Assembly: GCA_028826165.1 (NCBI GenBank)
Contig: JAPDFW010000141.1
Span: forward strand, 56,901 to 120,900
Length of the DNA stretch: 64,000 nucleotides
Source of the DNA: Anaeramoeba ignava
Taxonomy: Eukaryota > Metamonada > Anaeramoebidae
Direction of reading: 5' to 3'
The translations under genes and the position numbers were made by a program. Numbering within the stretch: the stretch's first letter is position 1; every line of letters begins with the position of its first letter. The notes beneath the pieces are model-generated. The model made no database searches, had not been told where the DNA came from, and saw only the letters and a list, made by a program, of their open reading frames with translations. Of this stretch, positions 21,357 through 34,485 are shown piece after piece.

Positions 21357-23711
21357 ATGAATCAAAACCAAAACCAAAACGAATTACAAAAATTTAAAGA
21401 ATTTTTAATAAAAAAACATCAGAAACAAATTTTATCAATATTTAATAAAAAAAAAACATCAGATATCCAAATTTATTGTGGAATTGATAAAAGAATACTT
21501 TATTGCCATAAATCCATTTTGACTGCTCGTTCATTAACTTTTTTAACCAAAATTTTTGAAAAACAACAGACAAAATTAACATTTAATAATTTTCATTCAA
21601 ATATTGTTACACCAATAATGGAATATATTTATAGTGGAGAATTATCTTTTAATAAAGAAGAATTTGATAAATATTGGGAATTTGCTAATCAAAATAAGTT
21701 AAATGATGTTAAAAAACAAATTGAACTTGAAATGAAAGAATATCTACAACTTGATAATATTGCTATCATTTATTTCAAAAGTCAAAACATTTCATCTAAA
21801 TTTCTTATTGAAAAATGTGAAGAATTTATTATTCCAAATATTCAACAAATTATTCAAAGATTTGATTTCAAAAATTCACAACTTGAACAAAATATCAGTT
21901 TTGTTGGATTAATTTCCTTACATCAATCAATTCAAAACAAATTTCAATTATTACAACTTTTTCAACAAAAATGGAAAGAAAATTCCCAAGAAAACATTTA
22001 CAAATTATTACAAAAACAAAAGAAAGAAGGATTAAATCGAAATTCATTAATTAAATTAAACCAAAACGAAACTATTAATTCTCAAGAAAAAGAAGAATAT
22101 TTTGATAATGATAAATTCTTTTCAATTTTATTCACACAAATTCAACAAACACAAACATTTAATTTTCAACAATTTCAACAAATCAAAAAAAAATCATTTA
22201 ATTTAAATGAAACCAAATCCATTTTATTAAATTCAAATATTGAAGAAGAACTTAAAGAAGAAGACAAAAGAATAATATCTTATTATAACTTCAATGCAAT
22301 TAAATATCAAACAGAAAAAAGAATTGAAGAAAAAAAAGAACAAATTAAATCAGAAACAAGAAAATTAAAAAGGAAAAAAGAAAAAATTGAACAAATGAAA
22401 CAAAAACAAAAACAAGAACAAAAACAAGAAATTACTCAATCATTAGATAAAGCAAAAATTTATTTTACAAAACTTAAAAATTCAATTCAAGAAAATGATA
22501 AAGGTATAATTTTTTTCAATTTTAAAAATAAAAACAAAAATAAAAACAAAAACAATTTTATTTTATTTAAATTATTTATTTAACAAAAATAATAGATGAA
22601 ACAAAAGAATTAATGAAAATTGATATTTCTTTAATTTTTGAATCTATGAATAATTTTCCAACAAATGAATTTATTCAAGAAAATTGTTGTTTAGCTTTAA
22701 GAAAATTTACTGATAAAACAAAAGAGAGTAAAAACTTTTTTACAAAAACAAAAATTAAGTTTTTAAATTTAGATTTTATTTATTAACAAAAAAATCTTTT
22801 TAATTTTATTATTTAAATTTTCTTTCTTTCTTTTTCTTTTTGTTTTTACAAAAAAAAAAACCAAAACAAATAATAATTATCAATTTAAAATAGGAATTTC
22901 ATTTAATTTACCAAATTTAAATGGATTTAATTTAATTATCAAAGCAATGAATAATTTCCCATTTAACAGATTTCTTCAACTTCAATCTATTTTAATTATT
23001 ATTAATATTGGAAAAGAAAACGGTAAATTCAAAATTAAAAATTAAAAACAAAATAAATTAATTTTCATTTTTTTTTTGAAATATAAAAAATAAAAAAGAA
23101 AACAAAACACAAATTGAAACCAATTCTGGAATTGATACAATAATTTCAACAATGGTTAATTTTACAGAAGATAAAGAAATTTATAACAAAGGAATTGAAG
23201 CTTTAGGAGTTCTAGGTTTAGAAAAAAAAGGTAAATTTCTTTTCATATTTATTATTTCACAAACAAAATACAAAAATTATTTTGATTGGATATAAATTTA
23301 TTTCAATTTGAAAAACAAATATTAATTTATTTTTATTAAATTTCATAAAACAAAATAGAGATTCAAAAACTATTCAAAGAAAAGAAAAGTAAAATTAATT
23401 AAAACAACAAAACAACAAAATAATTTTTTTATTAAAATCTTTCTAAATATAAAAAACAAATATAAATACAATTTAATTTAATTTAATTTAATTTAATTTT
23501 ATTTTTGATTTAGAAATTGTTGAAAAAAGAGATGAAATAAAATTAAAACCATTAAAGGAGGAATATAGAAAATCAAAACCTGTAAATAATACAACAAAAA
23601 TTTATTTAATTTAATTTAAAAATAAATTTTTCTTTTTTAAAAATTAATTTTTATTTCTTTTTCTTTTTTCTTTTATTTTATTAGGGGAGAAAAGGTTCGT
23701 TTTTTTATTAA
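21357..23711 (+). CDS. BTB-domain protein with ARM/HEAT-like repeats (7 exons)
   Basis: Exons 21357..22503, 22596..22727, 22894..23022, 23099..23230, 23359..23388, 23514..23581 and 23685..23711 join in frame to 554 aa. Every intron starts GT (mostly GTAAA) and ends AG. The first five introns share phase 1; the last is phase 0. After an Asn/Gln-rich start there is a BTB domain at ~30-105 ([21 protein letters not shown], then YIYSGELSF). A BACK-like helical region, a long Lys/Glu/Gln coiled coil (~310-375) and three helical repeats on successive ~130-nt exons follow. The exon 2 repeat reads [20 protein letters not shown], like ARM/LRRK-type repeats. BTB-ARM proteins commonly bridge cullin-3 or act as scaffolds; that function is inference. 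The last small exon (GRKGSFFY) is the weakest. A transcript could instead splice out at 23694 and continue downstream. Confidence 0.72.
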
Positions 23712-25254
23712 TTCATTTCAAAATATAAAAATATAAAAATATAATTTATTTCTTTTTATTTCAATTTTCAAAAACTTCATATTATTTCATAAACAAAAAA
23801 AATTCAATATTTTCTCTCTATCATAATTATTTTCTCAAATCATAATAATTCATTTTTTTATTTCATTATTTTTCTTTGCCAAAAAAGAAAGAAAACAAAA
23901 TTTTTTTAATTTAAAATTTAAAACTAACATAATATTTTTCATTTTTTTGCATTAATAACTATTTTCTTTATTTTTGCCATTTTGGAAAAAAACAAACATA
24001 TTTTTTCTTTTCTTTTCTCTTTTCTTTTTCTTTTTTATTTTGGGAATTAAATTAAATAAGATTTATTAATTTCAAAAAAAAATTGATTATTATTATTGAT
24101 TAATTTAATTTAATTTAATTTAATTTAATTTAAAAATAACAAATTATGATTTTTTATTATTATATTATTTTCAAAATTTGAGAAAGTTGATAATAGAAAC
24201 ATTTATCAAATTAATTAAATTCCTTTTGAGAAAATTGAAATGATTAAATTTAAATTAATAATAAAAATAAAAGATTAGAGATATATTTATCAAAAAAAAA
24301 AACTAAATAATTCTTATATCAAAAATTATTTGAAAACAAATTTGAAAATAAAGTTTGTTTTTTTTTCTTTCAAAATTTTATTATTAATTATTATTGATTA
24401 GATAAGAAATTAATAGAATTCAAGAATGAAGAAAGATTAACAAAAAACAAAGAGATATTTGATTTCTTTTTTTAATAATTATTTATTTTTATCAATAATA
24501 ACTAAATTCAATTCTTTTTTTTATAATAAAAAAAATTGATAAAAAATTAAAGAAATAAAAAATAGATATTTATTTGATAAAATTAAATTTTCTCTTTTTG
24601 AAAAAAAATTGAAATCAATAATAATAATAATAAATATAATACTTTCTCTAATCATTTATTTTCCCAATTTATTTATATTTTTCTTTTTTTTGATTAGGAT
24701 ATAATTAATTTAAAATAATTTTTGTTTTTTTTTGATTATTAAATCTAAATTAAATTGTTTTTAATAACAAAAAATTTTAAATCTATTTTATTATTTGGAA
24801 ATTTATTATTAAAAATCAAAAATATAAATTCAATTTGAAAATTAATTTATTTATCAAAAAAATTTTTTTATTCATAATTCATAATCCAGATAATATCTTT
24901 ATTATTTTCTTTTTCCCATAAATAAATAAATAAATAAATTTTGTTTTTCATTTTTGATTTAATGAAAAATTAAAAAGAATGAAGGAAATAAAGTAAAATT
25001 TCTAAAGAAAAATTGATAATTATAATTATTATTATTTATTCATTCTTAATTTATTATTTTTCAATTCCTTTTATTTTAATTTCAAAAAAAAAACACAAAT
25101 TTAAATTAATTAATTTTGAGTTAATAAAAAATTTAATTTATTCTTTTTTAGTTTTTATCAATTCAAAAAAAAAACAAATTATTTAATTTAACAAATTAAT
25201 TCTTTTTAACTAATTTTAATTTATTCTTTATTTATTTTTTTTATTCAAATTTAG
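23712..25254. other. AT-rich stretch, no gene seen
   Basis: Homopolymer-rich A/T DNA with short TTTAA pentamer runs (about 24100..24130). No open frame with balanced composition was found. It could be intergenic or the intron leading to the ankyrin exon at 25255. Confidence 0.5.
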
Positions 25255-25350
25255 GAAACTTTATTTCATTACTTTTCAAAAAAGAAACCAATTGATTTTG
25301 AAATTTTCCAAATTTTATTCAAAAAAAGATCTGAATGGAATAAACAAGAT
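25255..25350 (+). CDS. Isolated ankyrin-repeat exon (96 nt, phase 0-0)
   Basis: Preceded by a T-rich tract ending TTTAG and followed by GTATTT. The 32 codons read as one ankyrin unit: ETLFHYFSKKKPIDFEIFQI, then LFKKRSEWNKQD. Length (96 nt) and phase (0-0) are identical to the exon at 34034..34129, suggesting exons of one exon-per-repeat ankyrin gene or relics of it. No start or stop exon is identified. The usual Gly-Ala of the ankyrin turn is replaced (KKRSEWN), so it may be decaying. Confidence 0.5.
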
Positions 25351-28300
25351 GTATTTATTTTTATTTAATAATAATAATAATTAATTTTAAAAAAAATTTA
25401 ATAATTTTGATTATTTTCAAATAAATTTAAATTCAAATTTATTAATATTTATTTTTATTTTTATTAACAAAAGAAAATTCAATTTTAATTTATTTTAAAA
25501 TTATTGAATTTTTTTTCTCAAAATTTATAAAAATAAAATAAAAATCGGGAAGTTTTTTCCATTTGATTTTATTTTGTTGGAATTGAAAAAAAAATAATAA
25601 GAGCAGATAATCAACAAATTAAGAATTATCTGAAACCAATCTCAAATTTATTTTATTTCCCTTTTTTTTCTGAGATTATAAAAATTGAATTATTTCTTTT
25701 TCTGATTTTTTATTACAATTTCCTTTTATTATCTTCCTTTTTTTTCCATAAAGAAGATATTTATTTTCTTTGATTTTGATTTATTATTTAAAATAAAAAA
25801 CAGAATTTAAATTTCAAAAATTAGAAAATTTGTTTTTCCCAAAATTGAAAAAAAATTACCCTTAGAAGAAATTCACAATGAAAAAAAAAGAATTACTTAA
25901 TCTCTTTAATCCTTTTCATTTTTTTTGGTTGATAATAACGAATTAATTTTGTGGAAAACATAATTTCAAAATGAAAAATATTTTGAATAAAAACATTTGG
26001 ATACTTTTCTCAATTTCACATATTTTCATTTCCTTTTTTTTTTTTACAAAATCAATATCATTATTTCTCCCTTATGTGAGAAGAAGAAAAAAAATTATAT
26101 TGAATTATAATATTGAAATTTTGAGATAGATTTGAGAGAAAAAGGAAAAAAAAAGATTTTATTTTTTGAAAATTTCTTTCCTTCCTTCATTTCATATAAT
26201 TATCTTTTCGATATCTTTGAAAAAAATTCCATTTAAATGAAGTAATAGAACATTAAAGTGATAAAAATTTCATCTTAAGAGATTCTTTGAGTTAAAAAAT
26301 TCATAATCAAAATATTCTAATTTGTTATCTATTTTTCAAAAATTTTTATTTAAACATAAAAAAAATTTGATGGATAATTTTCAATTCCTTTAGTTGAATG
26401 AAATAATCAAAAAATTCATCAACCAAAAAAAAAACAATCATTTCCATTCCTTTTCTATTATCTCTAAAATAATTTTCAAGTTTTCGAGTTACTTCTTCTT
26501 TTTTTTGTTCATTTTTTTTGTAATTAATATTTATTTCAAGAAAACATGAATTAAAATAACAGAAATATATCCTAAATCTAATTAATCTTGATTTAAGATT
26601 CAGAAAAAAAAGAATATGAATGAATGAATGAATAAATAAATAAATTTTCAATTCTTATTTACAATGAACTTTTTAATAAATTTAAGATTAATTTATTTAT
26701 ATCTTTTTTTGAAAATAAAGATTGATTTTTTTATGTAAATATTTCTTTTCTTTTATTATTGAATGAATTTTTATAAAAATTTGTTTTAAAAGAAAGAAAT
26801 TTGAATATTTTCAATTCAAAAAAAATAAATAAAAAGAATTAAAATGTAAAATTTGATTCAAACATTTTAATTATTCATATTCTCATTATTTTTGGGATTC
26901 ATTTAAATCATACTTCAAAATTAAGGAGGAAACAGAAAAAATTATGAAATGAAGAATATCCCTTTTTTCATCAAGAATTTTATTCTATTTTTATCAACAA
27001 ATAATCAATAAATCAATAAATCAATAGATTTATGATGAATATTAATTAAGAAAAAAAGAAAAATAAGAAATAAGAAATAACAATTTTTTTCAGATTATTT
27101 GATTAATGTTACTTATTATTTTGGTTTTTGAGAACTTACTTTTCTTCATTTTTTCTCTTTTTTTTTTGATTATCATTTATTTTTTTTTCCATTTTGAATA
27201 TTATCTTGATTTCTTTTTTTTCATTATTGTTGTTATTATTATTATTCTCCAAAAATTCATAAAAATTATCATTTTCAATGAAACTTTCAAATATGAAAAT
27301 ATATTTATTTTGTTAATTATTCACTTAAATATTTGATATTGAAGAATTTTTTATCAAAATTTATTATTTATATTTAAGATATTTCAACTTCTAATCTTCC
27401 ACTTTTCTTCCATTAATTTGAAAGAAAAATATTTTTTTATTTTTATTAATCAATTAATTTCCCTCATCTCATACTTTGATAATTTACTTTAATTCATTTT
27501 TTTTAAAATTTCTGTTAATTATTCTTATAAAAAATGAGGTTCATTAATTTCATCAATTATAAAGAGTAAATTTTACTTTAATTCTGAATAATTAACTAAT
27601 CAATTAAAAAAAAACTTTTTAAAAATTTTGAATAATTGAGAGAGATAAATTATATATCAATTTTGAGAATAAATAAAAATTCAATAAATCATCTACAAAA
27701 GATTTTGGAATGTATGATAATTTTTTTTTGTAATTTTCAATAAGTATTGGGAAATTGAATTATTATTTTTTTATGATTTCTTTCATTTATAAGACTATCT
27801 GTTAATTGTTTTACTTCCTTTTCTAACTCTTGATTTATTGATATATCTTCTTTATTCTTTTTTGGATTTGTAAAGAAAATAGATTATATTATCATTATCA
27901 TTATTATTTTGAAGAGAGATTTTATCATGAACAAATAAAATAAAATTGAATAAAATTGAATACATAAAAATTATCCAAAATTTTGAAAAGAAGAGAATTA
28001 TTCTCTTATTTTTGAAATTAACAATAAATAATTTCCCTAATAATTCTTTTATTTTTTTTTCATTTTTTTTCTCAAAGTTTTAATCCCATTTTTTAATCAA
28101 AATTCCCAAATAAAAATTTAAGTTCAATTTTTTTTTGATTGATTAATTTTTTTTCTCCAGTTGATTTTAATTTAAATAATTAAAGGAAAGATTTATCAAT
28201 AATCTATTTCAAATAAACAATATAAATTTTTTTTTCATTTTTATTTTTTGAGGAAATTTTTTATTTAATAAATCAATAAATCTGAATATTGAAAGAATAA

Positions 28301-29129
28301 ATTTCTTTTACAAAGTGAAATAACTTCAAAAGTGATTCTTTTTCTTTTTTTTACAGAAATATTATTTATTTTTCATGTTCATATTTTGAAAAGAAAATAA
28401 AATACAATAATAAATAATAAATAAACATTATTTTTCTTTTGGAAATATAATTTAATTAAAAAATAATATCAAAATAACAAATTATTATTTTCTAAAATTA
28501 AAAATAAAATTAAAATGAGGAATAATATTTTTATTTCAAAACCCAAAAATTAATTTATTTTTTTTTAAAATTAAAATGAAATAACAATTCTTTTTACAAA
28601 AATCAAAAACAAAAATCTAAATTATTTCAAAATCATTTCAATTTAATAAACAACTTTTTTTTTGAATTTAATTAGATTAGATTAATTAGATTAATTTTTA
28701 TTTTTACAAATTCAAATAATTTGAAAATAATTTTATCCTTTCCTCTTAAAAATTAAATTAAAATTATTTTATTTAAATAATAAATATCAAAAATAATCAA
28801 TTTTTATTTTGAATTGAATAATATTAAATTATTTATAATAGGAAGTAAAAATAAATCAAAATCAAAATTTACTTTTTCTTTTTTCTTTTTGAAAAAAATG
28901 AATTATTTATTGAATGAAAATTTGTTTTTATTTTATTTTGAAAAAAAAATAGTATGTAAAAATAAACATTTTTTTTGTGATTTTTCTTTTGAATAAAAAC
29001 AAAAACAAATTTCCCAAATAAAATAATATTTATTTAGTTCATTTGAAAAAAATAATCTAAATTTAATTTTAATTTAATTTAATTTAATTTGAAATTGGGG
29101 AAATATCAAATAAGATTTTGATTTTTGAT
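25351..29129. other. AT-rich stretch, no confident gene
   Basis: Possibly intron between two ankyrin exons. The minus-strand frame at 26346..26651 includes a segment of mixed composition (RKLENYFRDNRKGMEM) but has no splice or start context. Other open frames are short and Phe/Ile/Leu-rich. Nothing else recognisable. Confidence 0.4.
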
Positions 29130-32100
29130 TTTATTAAGAAAATCATAAGTGAGATTTCTACATGTTTTTTTTATGTTTTTTTTGAAGTAATTTTGATAAA
29201 AGAAAATAAAGGAAAATGGAATAATTCATTTTTAAATTAATTTTTATAATCATATTCTATTTAATCTTTCAATTAAGAATAATCTATCAAATAATCTGTA
29301 TAATATTCTGATTATTCTTTTCATTATTTTGATTCTAACTCTAATTCTGATATCTTTGTTAATTAATATTTCCAAATATTCTTTGTATCCTTTCTTAGAT
29401 TTATTTTCTTTGTTATAATTTATTTTCTTTGAATCTTTCTTTCTTCTTTGAATTTGTTTTTATTTTTGAATTTGTTTTTATTTTCAGAATTATCCTTGTT
29501 ATTTATCTTATTAATTTTATTATCATTATTGAATTTGATTTTGAATTTGATTTTCTTCATTATTTCTCATTTTCTATTCATCTTTCTTATATTATATTCT
29601 ATTTCTCATTAACTATAAATTATGATATAATTTCAAATATCTTCTGAATATATTCTATTGTTTATTTTTTCATATATTTACCTTCTGTTAATTTCTTTTA
29701 TTAGTTTTTTTTTGTTTATTTATTTAATTGAATGAATTGATTTTTATTCATTTATTTCTTATTTCTTGATAAATTTAATATTTACAAATAAAGAAAATAA
29801 TTTAATATTTCTTTTCTTTTCTTTAAATAACATAGATATATTTCATATTATTATTTTTTTCATTTAATAAGTATATTTATTGATTCCATTTATGAAAATT
29901 ATTAATTTTAGAAGAATAATATTTTTTTGATATTTTAGATATTTTTTTATTCTTTGATTTTTTTTTGGTTTATAATTTAATTATTTCTAAATAAATTATT
30001 TTTTTTTCTATCCTTGATTCATTCTAATTTCTTTTTATCTTTCTAAAAAATAAATATTCTTTGAATTATTTTGAAATATTTTGTATTCCTTATTTCTATC
30101 TTATTTATAAAGATTGAATATAATTTCTTGAATTAAGATTTTCTAATTTTATTTTAATTTTTCTATTATTTTCTATCTTCTTATATTTATTTGAATTATG
30201 AAATTAGAAATGTTTATTTCATTCCAAAAAGTCAAAATATATGAATATAAATTAATTTTTTTAAATAAACTTGATTTAATATGTTTATTAACAATTAAAT
30301 TTATTCTTTGATATTATTTCTTTTTTTATTATTAATAATAATATTAGGGTTTTTGTTACATAATATAATTATGTAAGAATTGTTATTTTATAAATAATTA
30401 TTTTATAAATGATTTGAAATATTATTTAAATTGATTATAAACCTTAATTAATTAAAAAATTGTTTTTTCTTGAATTTTTTTCGAATATTATTTTCAATAT
30501 ATTTATTTGAATTAAGAATAATTTCAAGATATTTAATATTTCCTTTTTATTTTTATTTTTATTTTTATTTTTATTTTTATTTTTATTTTTATTTGATTTT
30601 AATTCATAATAATTTTCAAGAATTGTTATTAATATTATTTGAACTTTAAATACAATTTCTATATATGAAAATTTTTTTATATCAATATAATCATATAATC
30701 AATAATAAAATTTTATCTCTTCAATAATAAAATGATTAATAATTCCAAATATTAAAAAAAGGGATAAATAATATTTCTCTTTCTGATTTATTCCATATTT
30801 ATTTACCTTATAATATTTATTTAAGAAGTTTTAAATAATAATAATAATATTGATGAAATTTGATAATAATTTTTCTAATTAATTTTCTAATTAATTATAT
30901 CAAAATATTTTTGAATATTTATATTTATTATATAAGGTTATTTTATTTATATTAATTTATTTTTGTAACTTTAAAATTTCTATTCTTATATTCATTATTT
31001 TTCTAAATCCAATTTATTTATACAAGATATATTCTCATAATAATTTAATTTATTCAAATATTCTTTTCAAAAATAATAAATATTCTTATTAATAAATTGT
31101 TTATAGATAAACATAATTCTTCTTGAAAACATTTAATTTATTACTTTTGGATTCATATTCTTTATTTATTCTTTCATTATTCTGTTTATTTATTTAATAA
31201 ATTGATAATAATAATATTTTTGAATTTTCTTTTTTTCAATATAATATAATATAATATAATAATTTTTGATAAATTTTTATCTTATTATATTCATAAATTG
31301 AACTATTTCTTGAATTTTAAATTATTTTTATTAATTTATTATAAGGAATTATTTATTTAATTTATTTAATATCAAATTGTATGATTATTATTTTATTTTC
31401 TATTTCATTTTATTTCATTTAAATATTGATTCTTTAACTTGTATTTTAATTTCATTAATAAGTTATTTAAATTATTTTTTATTTATTATTAAATATAATA
31501 TCTTTTTTCTTTTTCTTTTCATTTCAATTCATTAATTTATTTATCTATTTTTTATTATCTATTTTTTATTCCTCAAAATATTTTTTATCAATATTATTTA
31601 CTTTTTTTTTTTGAATTAAATTATGTTAAATTAATTCCAATCTTAATTTTTTTATCTATTTATATTTATATTTATAAATTTTCTTTTCTTAAATTTATTA
31701 TCTTTTATATTTCTAATTATTGAAATATTGAGAATTGATTTCTGATTTAAATTTTTTTTTTTGATTTCTCAATTCTTCTCATTATTATATCTTGAAATTA
31801 TTATTTTATTAATTGATAATATTTCTTTTTCTTTTTCTTTTCTTTTCTTTTCTTCTTGATTAATATTTATTTTTGTTTTTAAGATAATTTTTATTTTTAT
31901 TTTAATTTTTGATTTTCAAAAAAAAATGATTTATATTTCTTATTACATTATTTTGAATATTAAATATGATTTGAGTATTAAATCACAAATGTTTTTTTTT
32001 TCAATTTTATTTATTTATTTGATTAAAATATCCTCATCTTATTATATATTTTTATTTCCTTTCTTAATTTTTTTTCAATTATTTGATTTATTTTATTCAT

Positions 32101-32440
32101 AATTTGATATTGATTTATATATTTCATATATTCTCTAATAACATTTAATTCTTCTATTTTAATTTATATTAATATTTTTATTATAATTGTTAATTTATTG
32201 AGTATATTTACTTATATATATATTTATTATTTGATAAATATTTTTATTCCTATTTGATTTATTTCTTAAATTAATAATAATTTTTAAAAATATATTCTTT
32301 TTCTCAAATATATTTCTTGTATTATGGAAATTGTTATTCTTTATTTTAGAAATATATTTTTAAATTTATTTCTAATTTTTTTTTTGAGTTTTATTTATTC
32401 TATTTAATTCATTAATATTAATAAATAAATTATATTTTAA
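29130..32440 (-). mobile_element. Heavily decayed LINE copy (same family as the 37-44 kb element)
   Basis: On the plus strand this runs colinear with 37175..39265 followed directly by 42893..44040. It starts at the 3'-end hairpin region (AAGAAAATCATAAGTGAGAT against AAGGAAATCTCAAGTGAGAT). It then passes through the acidic tail, the zinc-finger region, the reverse transcriptase (for example AATCCAATTTATTTATACAA against AACCCATTTGTTGATACGAG) and the endonuclease. All frames are destroyed. Differences are mainly C to T and G to A, making the copy far more AT-rich than its relative. It lacks the nested insertion found in the other copy, so it preserves the empty site. Confidence 0.85.
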
Positions 32441-33199
32441 ATTTAGAATTGATTTATTTTTGTGAATTTAATTCATTTTATTATTTCAATTTTCTTTCTT
32501 TTTAATATTTTTAAATAAATTTTGAATATTTTTTTTATTTGATATTTTATTCCTTTCATTTTTATAATTTCAAAAAGAGTTAATATATTATTTTTATTAT
32601 TTTGAATAATTCCTAATAGATGAAAATTGATAATATTATTAATAATAATTTCAAATATATTAAGAAATGATTTTCTGATAATTAATTTATATAAATTTAA
32701 AATTTGTAATATCTTGTTTTAATTAATTTTTAATTTAATATTTTTGAATTTCTATATTTAATTTGATTTTTTTTCTTTAAATTTATATCTATTTCCTAAT
32801 TTTATAAAATAAGAAAAAATTTTGATATTTCTTGTTATAAATTATTTATTTATTATTTTTATAAATTTTTAAATAAGAATAATTAACACTTTTATTTATA
32901 AATTATTCAAAAATCTTTTTATTTTTATTTGAATAATTTTAATTTAATTTAATTTAATTTAATTTAATTTAAAGAATTACTTTTTTTTGTATTATTTCTT
33001 TAATCTTATTTAAAATAATATTATTTCTCATATTTTTTTTATTGATTAGATTGAATATTTTCAATTTCTTTCTTTCTTATTAATTAATTAAATTTAATTT
33101 TTTTGATAAATTATTTTTATTATTTTGATTTTTTTTTTCAAATTGAATTTATCTTGTTTTGTAATTATCTCTTATCTTAGATATTTTAACTAAATAAAT

Positions 33200-33463
33200 C
33201 TAAATATAAATATAAATATAAATATAAATATAAATATAAATATAAATATAAATATAAATATAAATATAAATATAAATATAAATATAAATATAAATATAAA
33301 TATAAATATAAATATAAATATATAAATATAAATATAAATATAAATATAAATATAAATATAAATATAAATATAAATATAAATATAAATATAAATATAAATA
33401 TAAATATAAATATAAATATAAATATAAATATAAATATAAATATAAATATAAATATAAATATAT
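33200..33463. repeat. TATAAA hexanucleotide microsatellite
   Basis: About 44 near-perfect TATAAA units with a single phase slip near 33318. The YLYLYL and YIYIYI frames here are artefacts. The same hexamer in the opposite orientation forms the much larger array at 51341..52365. Confidence 0.95.
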
Positions 33464-33593
33464 TCCTCTTTTCATCTTATTATTTATTCCTTTATAATCT
33501 CTCTATCTTTCATAACCTTAAAATATAAATCTATATTATTATTATTTCTCTTCAATTAATCTTTAATAATTTAATAAGATTTTAATATATTTA

Positions 33594-33704
33594 TTAAATT
33601 AAATTAAATTAAATTAAATTAAATTAAATTAAATTAAATTAAATTAAATTAAATTAAATTAAATTAAATTAAATTAAATTAAATTAAATTAAATTAAATT
33701 AAAT
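33594..33704. repeat. AAATT pentanucleotide microsatellite
   Basis: About 22 perfect AAATT units. Confidence 0.95.
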
Positions 33705-34033
33705 ATATTTGGAAATTAATGGAAAATCTTAATAAATATACAAAATTTCCCTAATTTAATTATTTTATTTTTTTTTCAAAAACAAAAAACAAAAAACAAT
33801 TTAAATCTAATCTTTTCTTTTTAAATTAAAAATAAATAATAAATTAGAAAGTAATTTTATTTATTATTTTATTTTGATTTTCAAAAAAAACACAAAAAAT
33901 ATTATTTCAAAAAAAATTATAAATTTTTTTAATTTTAAATAACAAAAAAAAATATAAGAGAAAATTATTTAAAATATAAATTAAAGAGAAATTTATTTTT
34001 TAATTTAATTTATTATTTCAAAACAAAAAAAAG

Positions 34034-34129
34034 TGGTCTCCAGTTCATTATTTATGTAGGAATGAATCAATTACATTTGATATGATTAAATTATTAGTTG
34101 ATAATGGAGCTAATTTTAAATTAAGTGGA
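34034..34129 (+). CDS. Isolated ankyrin-repeat exon (96 nt, phase 0-0)
   Basis: Preceded by AAAAAAAG and followed by a consensus GTAAGT donor. The 32 codons form a good ankyrin unit: [20 protein letters not shown], then [12 protein letters not shown]. It has the same length and phase as the exon at 25255..25350. The intervening 8.7 kb contains a decayed LINE, consistent with a giant TE-loaded intron or with two surviving fragments of a dead gene. No further exons could be recognised on either side within the window. Confidence 0.6.
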
Positions 34130-34485
34130 GTAAGTTTTTAATTAATTAATTAATTTATTTTTTTTTTCAAAATATTATTTTTATTGATTTTATAAGAAGA
34201 TATTTCATTTCCATTTTTAAATAAACATAAACATAAACAAAAACAATATTTTTATTTCAATTATTTTATTAATTAAAACAAAACAATTTTGAATTTTTTT
34301 TTAAAATTAATAAGAATATAATCAAAAAAAAAGAAATAAATTTTAATTATAATTTTAATTATAATTTTTATTCCAAAAAAAAATCAAAATAATATTAATA
34401 TTTATTATTTGATTATTATATTTCAATTTATTTTAATCAAAAAAAAATAAATTCAATTTCAAATTCAATTTAATATTCAATTATT
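34130..34485. other. AT-rich stretch, no gene seen
   Basis: Follows the donor site of the ankyrin exon. Includes ATTAATTAATTA, AAACAT and TTATAATTTTAA micro-repeats only. Confidence 0.4.

Larger units (their letters stand above)
32441..34033. other. AT-rich stretch with microsatellites
   Basis: 32441..33190 may include the 5' portion of the decayed LINE that is absent from the younger copy, but no motif is readable. It is followed by two microsatellites (listed separately) and then the ankyrin exon at 34034. No gene seen. Confidence 0.4.

Noticed and set aside
26346-26651. 101-residue minus-strand frame as a gene
   Set aside because: Half of it is Phe/Ile-rich and it has no splice, start or domain evidence; only a short stretch looks protein-like.
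33200-33475. 91-residue YLYLYL/YIYIYI frame
   Set aside because: Produced by a TATAAA microsatellite.
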